This document shows positions 60,201 through 64,000 of a stretch of DNA of 64,000 nucleotides, in pieces. Position numbers and translations under genes: made by a program. This DNA is from Rhodanobacteraceae bacterium (GTDB lineage: Bacteria; Pseudomonadota; Gammaproteobacteria; Xanthomonadales; Rhodanobacteraceae). Positions within the stretch are counted from its first letter, which is position 1, and each line of letters begins with the position of its first letter. The DNA is taken from the NCBI GenBank assembly GCA_004299555.1, contig SCQU01000006.1, positions 1 to 64,000 on the forward strand, read 5' to 3'. A model generated the notes under the pieces. That model worked only from the letters and a program-made list of their open reading frames with translations, was not told where the DNA came from and searched no databases.

Positions 60201-62270
60201 ATGTTGCCGGAACCGATTACCAAACTGCTCATTGCCGAGGATCAGGCCGAGGACGCCGAGCAGGTCATCAGCGTGCTGCGCAACAGCGGCATCGCCTTGC
60301 GTCCGCAGCGTATTTCGACGGAAGAAGAGCTGGCGGTCACGCTGGAGTCGTTCACGCCGGACATGGTGCTCGCCAATCCGAACTGCAAGGAAATTACCCT
60401 TGCGGCGATCGCGCACGCACTGGACGCGACCGGCAAGGACGTCGCCCTCCTGGTGCTTACCGACCGCCTGACCGACGACCTGGTCACCAGGATCCACACC
60501 CACAGCAGCATTCGCGGCATCGCCCTGCGTACCCGCACCGACCAGCTGCAGGCGGTCGTCCGCCGCGAACTGGATGCGCTGGACACCCGCCGCAACGTGC
60601 GCCGGCTCGAAGCCGCCCTGCGCGAATCCGAGCGCCGTTGCGATGCCCTGCTCGACTCCTCGCGCGACCCGATCGCCTACATCCACGAAGGCACCCACGT
60701 CCGCGCCAACAATGCCTATCTCGAGATGTTCGGGTTCGACAGCTTCGAGGACGTCGAGGGGCTCACGATCCTTGACCTGGTCGCGCCCCAGCACACCGCC
60801 GACTTCAAGGACCTGTTGAAGCGCCTGGCGCGCGGCGAGAAGCCGCCACCGCGGCTGGACCTGTCGGTCAAGCGCGCGGACGGTACGACCTTCGACGCGG
60901 TCATGGAATTTGCGCCCGCGACCTACGAGGGCGAGCCCTGCCAGCAGGTCGTGTTTCGCCAGCCGGCTTCCAACCCCGAGACCGAAGAAGAGCTGCGCCG
61001 GCTCAAAACCCAGGACCCCCTCACGGGCCTGTCCAACCGCACGCACTTCCTGGAACTCATCGACGATGCCGTGGCGCGTGCCATCGGCGGTACCACCGAC
61101 CAGGCCCTGCTGCTGCTGGAGCCCGACAACTACCGGCACGTTCTGGAATCGGTCGGCATCACCGGCGCGGACGACGTCCTGCGGGCAATCGCCCGCACGA
61201 TCAAGCAGCGCCTGCGGGCCAGCGACAACGCCGGCCGGATAGGCGACCACGTCTTTGGCCTGCTGTTGTCCGGTTGCGCGCAGGCGGAAGCCCAGCAGAT
61301 CTCCGAATCGCTGCGCAGCAGCCTTGAAGCTGCCATCATCGAGGCGGGCGGGCATTCGATCAGCCTCACCATCAGCATCGGCGGCAGCCTGCTGGGCGAG
61401 AAAAACGCGAAGTCGCAGGTGCTGCTCTCGCAAGCCGACGATGCACTGCGCGCAGCCGCCGGCCAGGGCGGCAACCGCATCGACATCCACGACCCGGCGG
61501 CGGCCGACAAGGCCGAACTCGCGCGCGAAACCCAGTGGCTCGACCTGATCGACGACGCGCTCGCCAACGACAAGTTCACGCTGTACTACCAGCCCATCAT
61601 CAACCTGCACGGCGAGGAAGGGGAATTCTTCGAGGTGCTGCTGCGCATGCAGGGCCCGACCGAAGAAGTCATGCCCGCGCTCTTTTTGCCCATCGCCGAG
61701 CGCCACGACCGCCTGCTCGCGATCGACCGCTGGGTCATCGAGCACGTCATCGCGGAACTCGGCAAGCGCGTGGGGCAAGGCCCGACCACCACGGCGTTCA
61801 TCAAGTTGTCGGTGCTGACCCTGAGCGATGAAACCCTGGCCGACTGGGTCGACGCCAAGCTGGCGGCGGCCGGCGTCAAGGCCGCGCAACTGGTCTTCGA
61901 GGTGCCTGAAGCCAAGGTGATGACCTGCCTGAAGCCCGCCCGCGAATTCGTCGAGCGCTGGCGCAAGGGCGGCGGCGGCTTCGAGCTGGAACAGTTCGGC
62001 ATGGGGCTCAATTCGTTCCAGACCCTGAAACACATCGACGCCGACTACCTGAAGCTGGATCGCGCGATCACCGCCGACATCAGCCAGCACGCCGAGAACG
62101 AACTGAAGGTACGGGAGCTGTGCTCGCAGGCGCACGCCGCCGGCAAGATGACCATGGTCGAGTGGATCGAGGAAGCCTCCAGCATGCCAGCCCTGTTTTC
62201 GGCCGGCGTCCATTTCGCGCAGGGCAACTTCCTGGCGCCCCCCGCGCCCGAAATGCGCTACGTGACCTGA
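60201..62270 (+). CDS. fimX: FimX-like c-di-GMP receptor
   Basis: A 689-residue protein, close to P. aeruginosa FimX (691). Order: degenerate receiver (1-125), PAS (about 140-265), degenerate GGDEF (275-430) and EAL (445-685). N59 replaces the phospho-aspartate. GDHVF (348-352) replaces GGDEF and EVL (478-480) replaces EAL. FimX uses such an EAL to bind c-di-GMP without hydrolysis and controls polar type IV pilus assembly and twitching. AAGG precedes the ATG. Confidence 0.9.
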   Translation: MLPEPITKLLIAEDQAEDAEQVISVLRNSGIALRPQRISTEEELAVTLESFTPDMVLANPNCKEITLAAIAHALDATGKDVALLVLTDRLTDDLVTRIHTHSSIRGIALRTRTDQLQAVVRRELDALDTRRNVRRLEAALRESERRCDALLDSSRDPIAYIHEGTHVRANNAYLEMFGFDSFEDVEGLTILDLVAPQHTADFKDLLKRLARGEKPPPRLDLSVKRADGTTFDAVMEFAPATYEGEPCQQVVFRQPASNPETEEELRRLKTQDPLTGLSNRTHFLELIDDAVARAIGGTTDQALLLLEPDNYRHVLESVGITGADDVLRAIARTIKQRLRASDNAGRIGDHVFGLLLSGCAQAEAQQISESLRSSLEAAIIEAGGHSISLTISIGGSLLGEKNAKSQVLLSQADDALRAAAGQGGNRIDIHDPAAADKAELARETQWLDLIDDALANDKFTLYYQPIINLHGEEGEFFEVLLRMQGPTEEVMPALFLPIAERHDRLLAIDRWVIEHVIAELGKRVGQGPTTTAFIKLSVLTLSDETLADWVDAKLAAAGVKAAQLVFEVPEAKVMTCLKPAREFVERWRKGGGGFELEQFGMGLNSFQTLKHIDADYLKLDRAITADISQHAENELKVRELCSQAHAAGKMTMVEWIEEASSMPALFSAGVHFAQGNFLAPPAPEMRYVT

Positions 62271-62345
62271 CGCCGGCAGGCGCGCGGAAGCCGGCGGTGC
62301 CGAAGACACCGCGGATGTGGTGCGTTGCGGCTGCGGTACCTGAGG

Positions 62346-63137
62346 CTACGGTTCGAACTGCTCATCCAAAATGCGTTGCGCCAGGCTGCGCTCCGGGTCA
62401 AACAGCAGCGTGATCGAACGCTCGTGCGCCTCGCGCACGTCAATCTGCACCGCATCGCGCACTTCGTGAAAATCGGCGGTGGCGCTGACCGGGCGATGTC
62501 CCGGTTCCAGCACGCGCAGGCCCACCCGGGTCGCGACCGGCAGCAACGCTCCGCGCCAGCGGCGGGGCCGGAACGGACTGATCGGCGTCAACGCCAGCAC
62601 GTTGGCATCCAGCGGCAGGATCGGACCGTGGGCCGAGAGGTTGTAGGCGGTCGAGCCAGCGGGCGTTGATACCAGCAGGCCATCGCACACCAGGCTTGCG
62701 AGCTTCACCTTGCTATTCAGCGACACCTCGACGTGCGCGGCCTGGTTGGTCTGCCGCAGCAGGGATATTTCGTTGAATGCCAGCGCCGTCACCGCGCCGC
62801 CAGCCGCCGCAGTCACCCGCATCTCGAGCGGGTGCAGCATTGCCGGGTGCGCGGCCGCGATCCGCGCCGGCAGGTCGTCTGGCGTATAGCCGTTCATGAG
62901 GAATCCGACGCGGCCGAGCTTCATGCCGTACACCGGCAGTCCGCGATCCAGCTGCGCATGCAACGTGCGCAACATGAACCCGTCACCACCCAGCGCAACG
63001 ATGACATCGGCCGCATCCGGTGCCACGGCGCCGTAGCGGGTTTCAAGCGCAGCGCACGCATCACGCGCCGTGGCGGACGCCGAGGCGACGAATGCCAATC
63101 GCGGATGCACGCCCACCGGATGCAGGGCCGTGGTCAT
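62346..63137 (-). CDS. nadK: NAD kinase
   Basis: Makes NADP from NAD with ATP or polyphosphate, 263 residues. GGDG is at 50-53 within VIVALGGDGFML. Also NEISLLRQTNQAA (NE/D pair), DGLLVSTPAGSTAY (nucleotide-binding loop) and PRRWRGALLP. It is slightly short but typical of this order (about 260-290). Convergent with fimX; no terminator was clear between them. Confidence 0.95.
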   Translation of the reverse strand: MTTALHPVGVHPRLAFVASASATARDACAALETRYGAVAPDAADVIVALGGDGFMLRTLHAQLDRGLPVYGMKLGRVGFLMNGYTPDDLPARIAAAHPAMLHPLEMRVTAAAGGAVTALAFNEISLLRQTNQAAHVEVSLNSKVKLASLVCDGLLVSTPAGSTAYNLSAHGPILPLDANVLALTPISPFRPRRWRGALLPVATRVGLRVLEPGHRPVSATADFHEVRDAVQIDVREAHERSITLLFDPERSLAQRILDEQFEP

Positions 63138-63502
63138 GGCGTCAGTGTGGCGCGAACGCGGTCATTAGTGAATCACCACCCGGTATCGCCGGACGGCATC
63201 CCACCGATGCGGTCTGGTTGCGCGGCCGCGTCACCCCCTTGGTCCCGAAGGCGGTGGGCACCACAAGCCCAGCCGCAGGTGCCGTGAACCGCTGAAGAGT
63301 CGTCGCGAGCGACGGCAGATTGCGGGTCGCCGGCGGGCCGGAAGCGGAGGGTACCCGTCGGTACATGGGCATGACCCGCCGCATCCGCCGCGCACCTTGC
63401 GGGCCATTCGCTTCGCGAATGTTTGCTCCGGCATCCTGCCTCCGCAGTCCGGGCACCGCCGGCGCGCAAGCTGCCGGGCGCAGCAGGCCATTCAGGCATC
63501 CA
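63138..63502. other. intergenic region between nadK and gdh
   Basis: About 365 bases without a supported gene. Several short open frames overlap here but with composition suggesting shadows. Small palindromes are present (for example ATTCGC-TTC-GCGAAT), none with a T run. It should hold the nadK promoter. Confidence 0.35.
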
Positions 63503-64000
63503 TCAACCGGCCTGCGCCAGTTGGGCCAACCGCCGCAGCGCGACCGACGCGATCGGGTAGTCGACATCCACGCTGCGGATTTCATTGAGCATGCCGCGCG
63601 TGAACTTCAACTGCGGATCATCGCGGTCGAGCCACGCCGATACCGCACCATCGGCACTTTGCTTGCCGTGCTCGGAGTTGAGGATCTCGCGCACCATCTT
63701 GCGCTGTTGGACCGCCAGCTCGTCACGCAGGGCGCCGCGCGCCTGTGCGTGCCAGCGGCTCTCGACGACCAGTTTTTCAATCTGGCTGCGCAGCCATTCG
63801 ATGTCCAGCGCCTCGCCGAGGTCAAAGAACACGCGTGCGACGTGCTCGACCGGACGCCCGGATTCAAGCGAGGTTTCCAGTACATCCATCGCGACTTCCA
63901 GCGACGGGACGGTGGCCATGTGGCGCGCCAGCTCCGCCGGGAACCCAAGTCCCTTCCAGCCATCGAGGCGCGCGTTCCACGCCGCGCGCGTGGTCTCGCC
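63503..64000 (-). CDS. gdhB: NAD-specific glutamate dehydrogenase, C-terminal part
   Basis: The last 165 residues of a much larger protein that runs off the window. The sequence resembles the C-terminal helical end of the roughly 1600-residue NAD-glutamate dehydrogenase family (GDH-180 class): LDIEWLRSQIEKL, RWHAQARGALRDELAVQQRKM and RRLAQLAQ. The catalytic domain is outside. Frame remains open to 64000, consistent with a partial gene. It converts glutamate to 2-oxoglutarate and ammonia. Confidence 0.85.
   Translation of the reverse strand, partial: GETTRAAWNARLDGWKGLGFPAELARHMATVPSLEVAMDVLETSLESGRPVEHVARVFFDLGEALDIEWLRSQIEKLVVESRWHAQARGALRDELAVQQRKMVREILNSEHGKQSADGAVSAWLDRDDPQLKFTRGMLNEIRSVDVDYPIASVALRRLAQLAQAG

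Noticed and set aside
60195..62309. Long open frame of about 700 codons opposite fimX
   Set aside because: Composition is shadow-like and the plus-strand gene has clear domains and a ribosome site.
63142..63585. Open frames in the nadK-gdh gap
   Set aside because: Biased Arg/Pro/Ala composition, no ribosome site, and overlap with the gdh coding end.

Overview
The window is a GC-rich (roughly two-thirds G+C by eye), densely packed stretch of chromosome from a gammaproteobacterium. The best guess is order Xanthomonadales/Lysobacterales, Rhodanobacteraceae-like. The guess rests on conserved gammaproteobacterial gene orders (recA-recX-alaS-csrA-tRNA-Ser; lon-hupB-tRNA-Val-ppiD; nudJ-mnmA-hflD; mtaD-ubiG-phosphatase), a FimX-type degenerate GGDEF/EAL protein, a cysteine-poor DksA with a Lys/Ala/Pro-rich N-terminal extension, and a zur/MerC-like/CDF cluster. 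No prophage, insertion sequence or CRISPR array was seen; this is core chromosome with small intergenic repeats.

Layout. 0.1-2.9 kb: divergent hutF and hutI (histidine catabolism by the deiminase route), then a GAF protein. 4.2-7.3 kb: a secreted orphan protein, a tailed ribosomal protein THX and a zinc-homeostasis cluster (CDF transporter, MerC-like protein, Zur) with a good Zur-box candidate. 7.4-11.9 kb: gltX with a coupled small membrane protein, an ATM1-type ABC exporter, and an orphan protein behind a textbook sigma-54 promoter. 12-15 kb: a MerR-type regulator overlapping a copper-type P1B ATPase, with a MerR-type 19-bp-spacer promoter that probably gives a leaderless mRNA. 15-24.6 kb: four tRNAs plus a truncated tRNA-Ser copy, csrA, alaS, recX, recA, pncC, mutS. 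24.7-33 kb: a response regulator, an APC permease, hslR, htpG, an OPT transporter, a hemerythrin-like protein and acetoacetyl-CoA reductase. 33-45 kb: metG, a secreted cyclophilin, clpA/clpS, nudJ-mnmA-hflD, acnA. 45-52 kb: ppiD, tRNA-Val, hupB, lon, dksA. 52-58 kb: yidD-pyrC, facing a five-gene, fully overlapping operon mtaD-ubiG-mupP-like-(squalene/phytoene synthase-like)-folE2. 58-64 kb: divergent efp and epmB, fimX, nadK, and the C-terminal end of a large NAD-glutamate dehydrogenase running off the window.

How the genes connect. Protein quality control is strongly represented (htpG, hslR, clpA/clpS, lon, ppiD, a secreted cyclophilin). Translation is the second theme (gltX, alaS, metG, mnmA, efp with its modifying enzyme epmB, five tRNAs, THX). 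Metal handling forms two separate modules: zinc (Zur/MerC-like/CDF, plus the zinc-independent FolE2 and a DksA lacking zinc ligands) and copper (MerR-type regulator/CopA). No new defence or mobile system was found. The most unusual points are the truncated tRNA-Ser with a changed anticodon, the sigma-54 promoter before an unrecognised gene, the Zur operator in front of the MerC-like gene, and the recurring Lys/Ala/Pro tails.
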